This document shows, piece by piece, positions 16,393-23,723 of a DNA stretch of 40,954 nucleotides. The translations under genes and the position numbers were made by a program. Source of the DNA: an uncultured Spirochaetales bacterium (GTDB taxonomy: Bacteria > Spirochaetota > Spirochaetia > Sphaerochaetales > Sphaerochaetaceae); the NCBI GenBank assembly GCA_949293335.1, contig CASFDA010000015.1:1-40954 (forward strand), read 5' to 3'. Every line of letters begins with the position of its first letter. Position 1 is the first letter of the stretch. The notes below the pieces were generated by a model. That model was not told where the DNA came from. It did not search any database and saw only the letters and a list, made by a program, of their open reading frames with translations.

Positions 16393-16814
16393 AGGTTCTC
16401 CTTTCCAGTCAATGCAAATGAAAAAGAGGCCGTGACTGCAATCTTTCCATCAACATATCCAGTCCCTTCAAGGAAATAGAACGGGGCTCTGGCTTTCACG
16501 ATCTTCACGTGTGTCTCATATTCATCTCCTGGAAATACTGGAGATTTGAAACGGACTTTATCAAGACCTGAATAGACTGGGATCTGGTCTTTTTCAATCT
16601 TTCCATCAAGGAGTACGCATGCAGATTGCGCGAGGATCTCAGTGAGTATCACACCTGGAACGATCTTCAATGACGGAAAATGTCCATCGAGGAAGAACTC
16701 ATCTCCCCTGACCCTATATTTGCCGATTGCCTCCCCGTCTTTTGTCTCGACTTCATCAAGAAGGAGCATTGATGCCCGGTGAGGTATGATTTTCTCGATT
16801 TCCTTTCTGTCCAT
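16374..16814 (-). CDS. fabZ: 3-hydroxyacyl-ACP dehydratase
   Basis: The protein has 146 residues. It dehydrates 3-hydroxyacyl-ACP to trans-2-enoyl-ACP in the elongation cycle. The hot-dog-fold signature is present: IIPHRASMLLLDEV, then DGHFPSLKIVPGVILTEILAQ holding the catalytic His and Glu. The second of two adjacent ATGs (16814) is chosen because GGGAGG is then five bases upstream; it overlaps the accB stop by one base. No FabA is seen, so this is probably the only dehydratase of the operon. Confidence 0.93.
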   Translation of the reverse strand: MDRKEIEKIIPHRASMLLLDEVETKDGEAIGKYRVRGDEFFLDGHFPSLKIVPGVILTEILAQSACVLLDGKIEKDQIPVYSGLDKVRFKSPVFPGDEYETHVKIVKARAPFYFLEGTGYVDGKIAVTASFSFALTGKENLCSQKS

Positions 16815-17257
16815 CATTCCCTCCCGATTCTGAATAGCGGAGTGCCATATTCGACTACCTGACCGTTCTTTGCGAGAATTTCAAGGACTTTTCCATCCTC
16901 CTCTGCATCGATTTCGTTCATGAGCTTCATGGCCTCGATGAGGCATAGAGTATCTCCCTTCTTGACTTTGCTTCCGACTTTCACGAAAGGTTCTGCGTTC
17001 TCTGCATTCGATGCATAGAACACACCGACGATGGGAGAGTTGACTGTGTAGCTATCCGTATCCTCGATGATGGCCTTTTTCTCCTCTTCTTTTCTCTTTT
17101 CAACCGTTTTTGGCATTTCATATCCGGATGAGAGGGAAGGGGAGAGCATCCCATTCCTTTCGAGACGTACAGTAGAACCTTTTTCAGTAATTTCAATTGC
17201 AGATAGATCAAGCTCCTTCAAAAGGGAAGCACATCTGATAATAGTCTCTTCTTTCAT
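16814..17257 (-). CDS. accB: Biotin carboxyl carrier protein of acetyl-CoA carboxylase
   Basis: The protein has 147 residues. The C-terminal biotinyl domain has the EAMK biotinylation motif (IEAMKLMNEI, with the lysine modified) and the preceding SPIVGVFY thumb-like segment. The N-terminal ~35 residues are the usual helical dimer region, and a Lys/Glu-rich linker joins the two. The start at 17257 has AGGAGG five bases upstream and overlaps the fabF stop by one base (TGATG). Confidence 0.94.
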   Translation of the reverse strand: MKEETIIRCASLLKELDLSAIEITEKGSTVRLERNGMLSPSLSSGYEMPKTVEKRKEEEKKAIIEDTDSYTVNSPIVGVFYASNAENAEPFVKVGSKVKKGDTLCLIEAMKLMNEIDAEEDGKVLEILAKNGQVVEYGTPLFRIGRE

Positions 17258-18489
17258 CATATCCTCCTGAAACAAAGGGATGCGTTGTGTCCGCCGAACC
17301 CTAGTGAGTTGGAGAGCGCTATGCTGACCTTCTCTTCTCTGGACACAAGCGGTACGTAATCGAGGTCACATTCTTCATCCTTCTCAATCAGATTGATTGT
17401 CGGAGGAATTATCCCGTTCTCAAGGGTGAGTACTGACGCAATCGCCTCTACAGCCCCAGCAGCTCCCAGCATGTGTCCAGTCATTGATTTTGTTGAACTG
17501 ATCAGGGCTTTATACGCATCGCTTCCAAGAGCGTTCTTGATGGCAATTGTCTCGAACTTGTCATTAAGAGGCGTACCGGTTCCATGCGCGTTTATATAGA
17601 TTTTCTCTCCGCTTATGTATCCGGCTTCCTTGAGTGCATCACTCATTGCCCTTCTTCCTCCCTCTCCGTCAGGACGTGGGGATGTTATGTGGTACGCATC
17701 ACATGTCGAGCCGTATCCTGCGACTTCGGCATAAATATGAGCACCTCTCTTTTTCGCGTGTTCATACTCTTCGAGGACAAGCGCACCCGCTCCTTCGCCG
17801 ATTACGAATCCTGCTCTTCTCTTGTCAAATGGAATGGAGGCAGCATTTATGTCTGTTGCTGTCGAAAGTGCCTGCATATTGGTAAATCCAGCTACTCCGA
17901 TCTTGCATATGGCGGCCTCAGAGCCCCCTGTTATGCATGCATCTGCGTAGCCATGCCTTATCAGTCTCAGTGCCTCTCCGATTGCATTCGAACCTGATGC
18001 GCATGCAGTTACCTGAGGCATTGCAGGTCCCTGGCAATTATTCCTGATGGCGATCATGCCTGATGCCATGTTCGAGATCATCATCGGTACGAAGTAGGGG
18101 GAGACACGGCCAGGACCGCGATCGATCATCTTCTTGAGTTCCTGCTGGAATGTCTCTATCCCTCCGATTCCTGTCGCGAAGTAGACTGCAATCCTCTCCG
18201 GCGGAAGTGTGCCGATGACTCCCGAGTCCTTTATCGCTTCATCGCTTGCCGCGATTGCATAGTGCGTATATTTGTCTGAACGGAGAAGCTCGATCTTCGA
18301 AAGGTAGTTTCTTGCATCAAAGTTCTTGACCTCTGCATCGAGCTTTGCCTTCGAATCTGATGTGTCAAAGTATGAAATCTCTCCGATTCCGTTCTTTCCT
18401 TCCCTGAGGCTCTGCCAGAACTCCGGAACACTGTTTCCGATCGGAGTGACTGCTCCGAGCCCTGTGACTACAACTCTTCTGGATTCCAT
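17257..18489 (-). CDS. fabF: 3-oxoacyl-ACP synthase II
   Basis: The protein has 410 residues. This condensing enzyme extends acyl-ACP by two carbons from malonyl-ACP. The thiolase-fold catalytic triad is visible: Cys in TACASGSNAIGEA, His in NAHGTGTPLND, and His in KSMTGHMLGAAGAVEA. The start MESRRVVVTGLG at 18489 follows AAAGGAG seven bases upstream; an upstream in-frame extension has no family support. An 80-bp gap to fabG is the largest within the operon. No fabH is in the window. Confidence 0.95.
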   Translation of the reverse strand: MESRRVVVTGLGAVTPIGNSVPEFWQSLREGKNGIGEISYFDTSDSKAKLDAEVKNFDARNYLSKIELLRSDKYTHYAIAASDEAIKDSGVIGTLPPERIAVYFATGIGGIETFQQELKKMIDRGPGRVSPYFVPMMISNMASGMIAIRNNCQGPAMPQVTACASGSNAIGEALRLIRHGYADACITGGSEAAICKIGVAGFTNMQALSTATDINAASIPFDKRRAGFVIGEGAGALVLEEYEHAKKRGAHIYAEVAGYGSTCDAYHITSPRPDGEGGRRAMSDALKEAGYISGEKIYINAHGTGTPLNDKFETIAIKNALGSDAYKALISSTKSMTGHMLGAAGAVEAIASVLTLENGIIPPTINLIEKDEECDLDYVPLVSREEKVSIALSNSLGFGGHNASLCFRRI

Positions 18490-18568
18490 TTTTCTCTCCT
18501 TTGGTATAGTAAGGATTGACCCGGTGGAAAAACGGGCCGTTTCTCTTTTTGGATATGGCGTTCTTATT

Positions 18569-19294
18569 TCAGATCGCCAGTCCTCCGTCCACTGGCAGGA
18601 CGATACCTGTGATGTACGGTGCTTCAATCAGGAATAGTACGGCATCTGCTATATCTTCCGGTTTTGCGAGACGCTGGAGCGGAATTATGTTTTCGATCGC
18701 GCTCCTGTCCAGATCCTTTGTCATGTCTGTTTCCACAAATCCTGGAGCAACGCAGTTTGCAGTTATGCCTTTTTTCGCAAATTCCCTTGCAACTGTCTTC
18801 GTCAGTCCGATGATCCCTGCCTTCGATGCGCTGTAGTTCGCCTGTCCGGGATTCCCGAGGACTCCGGAAACCGAACTGATGTTCACGATCCTCCCTTCTT
18901 TGTTCTTCAGGAATATTCTTGAGAATTCCCTGATCATGTAGAAGGTTCCAGAGAGATTCACGTCAAGGACGTTCTTCCAGTCCTCGCTTCTCATCATCGG
19001 AATCAGGGCATCCCGTGTTATGCCTGCGTTGTTCACGAGGGCGAAGATGTCTTTGCCATATTTCTGTTCGATCTCTTTCCTGACACTCTTCACGTCTTCC
19101 TCGTCACTTACATTGCATTTGAACGAAGAAGAGAGGGGGGAGTATCCTCTTACCTCTTCCAGGGTTTCCTCTGCTTTTGTTGCATTCCCCTGATAGAGGA
19201 AAGCAACAATATATCCTTTTTTCGCAAGCGTGAGTGAAATGGCTTTTCCGATTCCCCTTGACCCGCCTGTGACAACGACAACTTTCTTATCCAT
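18569..19294 (-). CDS. fabG: 3-oxoacyl-ACP reductase
   Basis: The protein has 241 residues. It is an NADPH-dependent short-chain dehydrogenase that reduces 3-oxoacyl-ACP. Visible are the cofactor loop TGGSRGIGKA, NNAGITRD, the catalytic Ser in INISSVSG and YSASKAG with the Tyr-x3-Lys pair. The start at 19294 (MDKKVVVVTGG) has AGGAGA six bases upstream and overlaps the fabD 3' end by eight bases. Confidence 0.95.
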   Translation of the reverse strand: MDKKVVVVTGGSRGIGKAISLTLAKKGYIVAFLYQGNATKAEETLEEVRGYSPLSSSFKCNVSDEEDVKSVRKEIEQKYGKDIFALVNNAGITRDALIPMMRSEDWKNVLDVNLSGTFYMIREFSRIFLKNKEGRIVNISSVSGVLGNPGQANYSASKAGIIGLTKTVAREFAKKGITANCVAPGFVETDMTKDLDRSAIENIIPLQRLAKPEDIADAVLFLIEAPYITGIVLPVDGGLAI

Positions 19295-20213
19295 TGTTCT
19301 CTCCTGAAAGGGCAGCGACAGTCTTTTCGAAACTCTCTTTGTCGCCCGCGTTGAAAATCCTGAAGCTCTTGTCAATACGCTTCACAAGAGAAGAAAGGGT
19401 ATGTCCGGGGCCGATTTCCACTACAGTGTCATATCCATCCCTCTTCAGGTTCTCTATGGTCTTTACCCAAAGAACTGGAGATTTCACCTGCATGGAAAGA
19501 AAACTTCTTATATCAGATGGATATACTTCTCCTGTCAGGTTGGCATATACAGGTTTTTGAGGGCTTTTCAGCTCAGTTTCATTTAAAAATATGGCAAGTT
19601 CTTCAGATGCCTTTTCCATGAAAGGCGAATGGAAGCCACCAGAGACGTTCAGTGTCATAGGGGTGCCACCCTCTTTCTTCACTTCTTCCAGAAACGCAGG
19701 AAGGATACTCTCTGCAAGTGCAACAACCACCTGTCCAGGTGAGTTGTAGTTGACCGGATATGCCTTCTCAAAGCGCTTTGCGATCTCTTCGACTTTCTCA
19801 TCACTGAGGCGCAGGACTGCGACCATTGCCGTCTTTTCCTGTTTTGTTGCCTTCTCCATAGCTTCGGCTCTCTTCATGACGATCTTCATGCCTTCAATGG
19901 CAGAGTAGGCGCCAGATGAAGAAAGTGCGGCAAGTTCCCCAATGGAGAAACCTGCAAATCCGTCAGGTCTTACATTCTCTGCGACAAGGGCGCGCTCTAT
20001 CGCCATTTCCATCGCAAAAAGGGCAGGCTGGGTGTTCTTTGTCCTCTTGAGCTCTTCCTCACTGCCAGAGAATGAGATTTCAATCGCATCTCTGGCGATG
20101 GATGAAAGTTCATCATATGTCATCTTGACAACAGGGTTGCTCTGGTAGAGATCTTTTCCCATTCCGACAGTCTGTGCTCCTTGTCCGGAAAAGAGGAATG
20201 CTAGCTTACCCAT
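19287..20213 (-). CDS. fabD: Malonyl-CoA:ACP transacylase
   Basis: The protein has 308 residues, the usual family length. It loads malonyl groups on ACP. The start FLFSGQGAQTVGMG holds the oxyanion-hole Gln; GFSIGELAAL carries the nucleophile Ser in GxSxG; SGGFHSPFM carries the catalytic His. It overlaps fabK by 13 bases and fabG by eight. Confidence 0.95.
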   Translation of the reverse strand: MGKLAFLFSGQGAQTVGMGKDLYQSNPVVKMTYDELSSIARDAIEISFSGSEEELKRTKNTQPALFAMEMAIERALVAENVRPDGFAGFSIGELAALSSSGAYSAIEGMKIVMKRAEAMEKATKQEKTAMVAVLRLSDEKVEEIAKRFEKAYPVNYNSPGQVVVALAESILPAFLEEVKKEGGTPMTLNVSGGFHSPFMEKASEELAIFLNETELKSPQKPVYANLTGEVYPSDIRSFLSMQVKSPVLWVKTIENLKRDGYDTVVEIGPGHTLSSLVKRIDKSFRIFNAGDKESFEKTVAALSGENNG

Positions 20214-21145
20214 TTTCCTGCCCCCCTGAGGACCTCTTCAGCATCTTTTACGATACTCTTGACAATGTCCTCTGATTTCCTGATTGCATTAACTCTGGCA
20301 GCGACCTGACCTGAGAGGAAGCATCCTTTTTCAAGATTGCCCTCCTTGACTGCCATTCTGAGTGCTCCAACGCCGAGTTTTTCAAGGCTCTCGTCATCTA
20401 TATCCGAATATTCTGCCTTCATGTATGTTCTGGCGAATTCTGTCCTGAGGGACCTTACCGGATGACCGAGTCTCTTGCCCGTGACCATAGTCGCGAGGTC
20501 TCCGGCCTTGAGTATCTTCTCTTTGTATACGGGGTGGATGTCGCATTCCTCGGCTGCGAGGAATACTGTTCCCATCTGGACTCCGACCGCGCCAAGGAGG
20601 AAAGACGCAGCCATAGCGCGTCCATCAGCAATTCCTCCCGCTGCGATTACTGGCAGGTCGGTTGAATCTGCGATCAGAGGCACTAGCACCATCGTTGTCA
20701 GTTCTCCGACGTGTCCGCCGCTCTCGCCACCTTCTGCAATCAGGGCATCTGCCCCGAGCCTCGTCATCATTTTCGCAAGCGCAACCGAAGCAACCACAGG
20801 AAGGACCTTGATCCCTGCTTCCTTCCATGCCTTCATGTATTTGGAAGGATTTCCCGCCCCGGTAGTCACTACCGGCACCTTCTCTTCGACGACGATAGAG
20901 GCTATCTCGTCTGCATGCGGGCTCATGAGCATGATGTTCACTCCGAAGGGTTTGTCTGTAAGTTCCTTGGCCTTCCTGATTTCGCCCCTCACATATTCGC
21001 CATCTGCATTTCCCGCAGCGATGATTCCCAGACCGCCTGCGTTCGATACACTCGATGCGAGGTGGGCATTCGCTATCCAGGCCATTCCACCCTGGATGAC
21101 GGGATATTCTATCCCAAGAAGCCTGGTGATCGGAGTATTGATCAT
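20201..21145 (-). CDS. fabK: Enoyl-ACP reductase II (FMN-dependent)
   Basis: The protein has 314 residues. It reduces trans-2-enoyl-ACP using FMN and NAD(P)H, replacing FabI. The nitronate-monooxygenase-like TIM barrel is clear: ITRLLGIEYPVIQGGMAWIA at the start, GADALIAEGGESGGHVG, and PVIAAGGIADGRAMAASFLLGAVGVQMGT with the phosphate-binding loop. It lies ten bases after acpP and overlaps fabD. FabK users are typically insensitive to triclosan, which is family knowledge. Confidence 0.94.
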   Translation of the reverse strand: MINTPITRLLGIEYPVIQGGMAWIANAHLASSVSNAGGLGIIAAGNADGEYVRGEIRKAKELTDKPFGVNIMLMSPHADEIASIVVEEKVPVVTTGAGNPSKYMKAWKEAGIKVLPVVASVALAKMMTRLGADALIAEGGESGGHVGELTTMVLVPLIADSTDLPVIAAGGIADGRAMAASFLLGAVGVQMGTVFLAAEECDIHPVYKEKILKAGDLATMVTGKRLGHPVRSLRTEFARTYMKAEYSDIDDESLEKLGVGALRMAVKEGNLEKGCFLSGQVAARVNAIRKSEDIVKSIVKDAEEVLRGAGKWVS

Positions 21146-21155
21146 ATGTTTTTCC

Positions 21156-21389
21156 TCAGTTTGCCTTGCTAAGGATGAAGGAAACGAGGTCTCCTACAGT
21201 GTCGATCTTCTTGTCAAGCTCGATTGTCATGTCAAGCTTATCCTCGAGCTCCATCAGCAGCTCGACTGTGTCAAGTGAGTCAATTCCAAGATCACGGAAG
21301 GAACAGTCTTTTGTGATCTCTTCCTCATTCTTGTCTGTCCTGTCGCTTACGACTTCCTGAATTGCTTTGAAAATGTCATTTTCTGTCAT
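21156..21389 (-). CDS. acpP: Acyl carrier protein
   Basis: The protein has 77 residues, is acidic, and carries the phosphopantetheine attachment motif DSLD (GIDSLDTVELLMELED). It holds the growing acyl chain for the Fab enzymes of the same operon. The ATG at 21389 follows AGGAG with a nine-base spacing. It is the first gene of the fab cluster, 72 bp after rex. Confidence 0.96.
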   Translation of the reverse strand: MTENDIFKAIQEVVSDRTDKNEEEITKDCSFRDLGIDSLDTVELLMELEDKLDMTIELDKKIDTVGDLVSFILSKAN

Positions 21390-21420
21390 TTGTAAACTCC
21401 TGAATAAAGATATTTACATT

Positions 21421-21445
21421 TTGACAGATTATGTAAAAATGTCAA
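21421..21445 (-). promoter_or_regulatory. Inverted repeat and possible promoter before acpP
   Basis: TTGACA and TGTCAA are perfect inverted copies separated by 13 bases, 32 bp before the acpP start. On the minus strand the TTGACA is a consensus -35 box, and CAAAAT 16 bp later is a weak -10. The symmetry could be an operator for a fatty-acid regulator, or by chance reflect the promoter box. Confidence 0.45.
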
Positions 21446-21461
21446 TATAGCTCTGTTTTGA

Positions 21462-22109
21462 CTAGTCGATCTTCTCTGCGTCCTTGGGGTACTGGAGCTC
21501 ATAGAAGATCTGCTCGAGCTCCAAAGCTATATTTATATTATGTACGACAGGGCGCAGCTTTCCTCCTATGTTCTGGGGCTTTAGTGTCACTGGAGAAAAA
21601 TTCAACACACCCTTGATTCCGCTCTCGATCAGCCTCTGGTAGCAGTCCGCGGTTGCGCTTTCCGGAACGGTGAGGATCGCGACATTGACACTAAGGGCTT
21701 CAATCACCTCTTCAAGTCTTGAGAGTGGGTAGACAGGAATAGGGTGGGATGCATCAGAGTACACTAGCGGATCTGTGTCGAAGCCTGCGACGACCTTGAT
21801 CCCGTCCGGTTCGAATCCGGAGTAGTGCATGATGGCCTTTCCGATCCTGCCGCATCCGATGACGATTACGTTCTCAACATCCCCTTTCCCCAGCGTTTCT
21901 CCAAGCTTCTTTATAAGGGAAGTGATCTCATATCCTCCTCTTTTCTGGCCATAAATGCCGAGCTGGGAGAAATCCTTGCGGACTATCGTGGCATTCACTC
22001 CCGCCGCGTCGGCCAGATTATGGGCGAATACCTTTTCGAGTCCGATTGCACGCAGTCTTCCAAGTGCTCTGTAATAATGAGTGATTCGCACTAGCATGTC
22101 GCTGTTCAT
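21462..22109 (-). CDS. rex: Redox-sensing transcriptional repressor Rex
   Basis: The protein has 215 residues. Rex senses the NADH/NAD+ ratio and releases DNA when NADH binds. The N-terminal winged helix is typical (ITHYYRALGRLRAIG, then NATIVRKDFSQLGIYGQKRGGYE), followed by a Rossmann domain with VIGCGRIGKAI and a C-terminal domain-swapped helix. It is divergent from a NADH-linked hydrogenase operon, a known Rex target class, and lies upstream of the fab operon on the same strand. AGAGG lies nine bases before the start. Confidence 0.95.
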   Translation of the reverse strand: MNSDMLVRITHYYRALGRLRAIGLEKVFAHNLADAAGVNATIVRKDFSQLGIYGQKRGGYEITSLIKKLGETLGKGDVENVIVIGCGRIGKAIMHYSGFEPDGIKVVAGFDTDPLVYSDASHPIPVYPLSRLEEVIEALSVNVAILTVPESATADCYQRLIESGIKGVLNFSPVTLKPQNIGGKLRPVVHNINIALELEQIFYELQYPKDAEKID

Positions 22110-22153
22110 ATGAAAAAACCTCTAAAAATGTGAATTCAATTATATTATTACAA

Positions 22154-22171
22154 GATTTATACGTATAAATC
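22154..22171. promoter_or_regulatory. Perfect 18-bp palindrome between rex and the hydrogenase operon
   Basis: GATTTATACGTATAAATC is perfectly symmetrical and lies 45 bp upstream of the rex start. It is a likely operator, but it does not match the usual Rex consensus (TTGTGAA-N4-TTCACAA). The rest of the 22110-22408 intergenic region is AT-rich and holds only a weak promoter and one Rex-like half-site, TTGTGAA, at 22316-22322. Confidence 0.55.
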
Positions 22172-22271
22172 CACTGTTCATTCACCTTTTTGTTCCTTTA
22201 CGGTTAATTTGTTCTGTTTGATATCTGTTTTGGTGCTTCAGAGGGGTCGGGAAATAAAATGAGACGGGATG

Positions 22272-22300
22272 TTGAAAGCACAGATAATTATATTTACTAT
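22272..22300 (+). promoter_or_regulatory. Possible promoter of the hydrogenase operon
   Basis: TTGAAA (22272-22277), a 17-bp spacer and TACTAT (22295-22300) point to the hydrogenase genes. An overlapping TATAAT at 22298 is a better -10 box but is 20 bp from this -35. The leader would be about 100 bases. Confidence 0.4.
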
Positions 22301-22408
22301 AATAAGTTAAATGCATTGTGAACTTTTAGTGTCATTTGAAGTTTCTGCATTTGAAAATCATATCTCAATCCATTATCATGGAGTTTGTTAGTTAAAGAGG
22401 GAGGATGT

Positions 22409-22873
22409 ATGTCAGAGCGGATGTTTTCCGAAGAACTTGATGCATTCATTGAAACCTGGTCAAAGAAACCGGGTAACCTGATCATGGTCCTGCATAAAGT
22501 GCAGGAAGAGCAGGGCTATATCTCCCGTGAAGCGGCGGAGGAGGTTTCGAAAAGACTTGGAATTCCTTTGGCTACGATCTGGGGAGTAGTGACGTTCTAC
22601 CATTTCTTCAAGCTGAACAAACCTGGCAAATACAACATACAGGTATGTCTTGGAACAGCATGTTATCTCAAGGGTGGTGACGCTATCGTGGAAGAGCTCG
22701 GAAAGGAAATTGGACTTTCAGTCGGAGGCCTTACCGAGGATGGCAAATTCTCCTTGGAAGCTGTCAGGTGTGTCGGATGTTGTGGCCTTGCTCCTGTAAT
22801 GACTATTTCAGGGGAAGTCTTCGGTAAGGTCACAAAGGATCAGGTAAAGGGAATTCTTGATAAGTTCGTATAA
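22409..22873 (+). CDS. hydC: NuoE-like [2Fe-2S] subunit of a trimeric [FeFe] hydrogenase (HydC-type)
   Basis: The protein has 154 residues. The thioredoxin-fold [2Fe-2S] domain is typical of NuoE: CLGTACYLKGG and, later, CVGCCGLAPV supply the four cysteines. The helical N-terminus with VLHKVQEEQGYISREAAEEVS also fits. It probably passes electrons within the HydABC complex, which oxidises NADH and reduced ferredoxin together to make hydrogen. The ATG at 22409 follows GGGAGG with a four-base spacing. Confidence 0.92.
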   Translation: MSERMFSEELDAFIETWSKKPGNLIMVLHKVQEEQGYISREAAEEVSKRLGIPLATIWGVVTFYHFFKLNKPGKYNIQVCLGTACYLKGGDAIVEELGKEIGLSVGGLTEDGKFSLEAVRCVGCCGLAPVMTISGEVFGKVTKDQVKGILDKFV

Positions 22874-23354
22874 GCTGGACTTGTCGGATCTGGTCTATGA
22901 GGCCGCGAGGAACAGTCTCGAAGCTGGTGCAGGGAAGGTAAGAATCGAAGTTGATTCAACAGATGGCATTCTTTCTTTTCTGATCCAGGATGATGGCGAT
23001 GGAGTTCTCCCTGAAGATCCTTTTGGAAACGGTGTGAGCTCCAAGGGCAAGGATCGCGGAGAGGGACTATTCCTTATAAAAGAGGCTTCTGTGGCTTTTT
23101 CCATCACACGTAGAGAAGGCCTTACCTCGCTTTCCTTCTCACTTGAGAAAGAGAGGAAGGATTTCAGGGCAGAGGATATCTATGGTGTATTGGTCAACAT
23201 GGGACTGGATGTAGTTATGATTCTCAAGATAGAAGGGAAGGAAAAGGTGAGGATTGACAATTCTGTCTGTTCTTCATTGGATGTCAGGAACGGCAGGGAT
23301 CTTTCCTCTCTCAGGAGAATGGTGAATGAAAGGAGCAGAGAATGGCTAAACTGA
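22857..23354 (+). CDS. Stand-alone GHKL (histidine-kinase-like) ATPase in the hydrogenase operon
   Basis: The protein has 165 residues. It shows the Bergerat fold only: an N-box YEAARNSLEAGAGKVRI, G1 box DDGDGV and a G2-like GKDRGEGLFLIKEA. There is no sensor, dimerisation helix or phosphorylated His. Such small ATPase proteins recur in clostridial and Thermotoga-type hydABC operons, with unknown role. The start is TTG 22857, with AAAGGGA upstream, overlapping the nuoE-like gene by 17 bases; it overlaps the next gene by 13 bases. It might act in assembly or regulation of the hydrogenase. Confidence 0.75.
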   Translation: MISSYKLDLSDLVYEAARNSLEAGAGKVRIEVDSTDGILSFLIQDDGDGVLPEDPFGNGVSSKGKDRGEGLFLIKEASVAFSITRREGLTSLSFSLEKERKDFRAEDIYGVLVNMGLDVVMILKIEGKEKVRIDNSVCSSLDVRNGRDLSSLRRMVNERSREWLN

Positions 23355-23719
23355 CACTAGCCGAGCTTCATGAGATACGGGAGCGGGAAGCTAAGAAAAT
23401 CGGTAAGAGGGAGATCCATGGACGAGATGTCCATGTGATTGTCGCCATGGGCACGAGCGGAATCAAGAACGGTGCCAAGGTTATCCTCAATGAAATTGCG
23501 GATATCGTCGAGGAACACAACCTCAATAATGTAATCATTACACAGACAGGTGCTTTCAAGGATGCGCCAGAACCTGTAGTCCAGGTATTCTCGAAATCTC
23601 TTGGGCTTATCAGCTATGGTAATGTGGATAAGGATGATGCAAGGAGAATCGTTGAAGAGACGATCATGAAGGGCAATATCCTTGAAGACAAGAAAATCAC
23701 AGTCAAGGAAGAGGAGTGA
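23342..23719 (+). CDS. Thioredoxin-fold ferredoxin-like protein lacking all iron-sulfur cysteines
   Basis: The protein has 125 residues and belongs by sequence pattern and position to the small (2Fe-2S) ferredoxin-domain proteins of hydABC operons. The usual ligands are gone: the segment VAMGTSGIKNGAK replaces the family's Cys-bearing loop, and QTGAFKDAPEPVV replaces QTGCxGxC. There is not a single cysteine in the protein. It therefore cannot bind the [2Fe-2S] cluster and may be structural within the complex. The gene overlaps its upstream neighbour by 13 bases and is four bases from hydB. Confidence 0.75.
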   Translation: MAKLTLAELHEIREREAKKIGKREIHGRDVHVIVAMGTSGIKNGAKVILNEIADIVEEHNLNNVIITQTGAFKDAPEPVVQVFSKSLGLISYGNVDKDDARRIVEETIMKGNILEDKKITVKEEE

Positions 23720-23723
23720 TAGG

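Noticed and set aside
18500-18560. Terminator between fabG and fabF
   Set aside because: A GGCCCG/CGGGTC hairpin exists but on the minus strand it is not followed by a T run, so operon continuity is more likely.
22316-22333. Rex operator before the hydrogenase operon
   Set aside because: Only the left half TTGTGAA fits; the right half has no TTCACAA, so it is noted only as a half-site.
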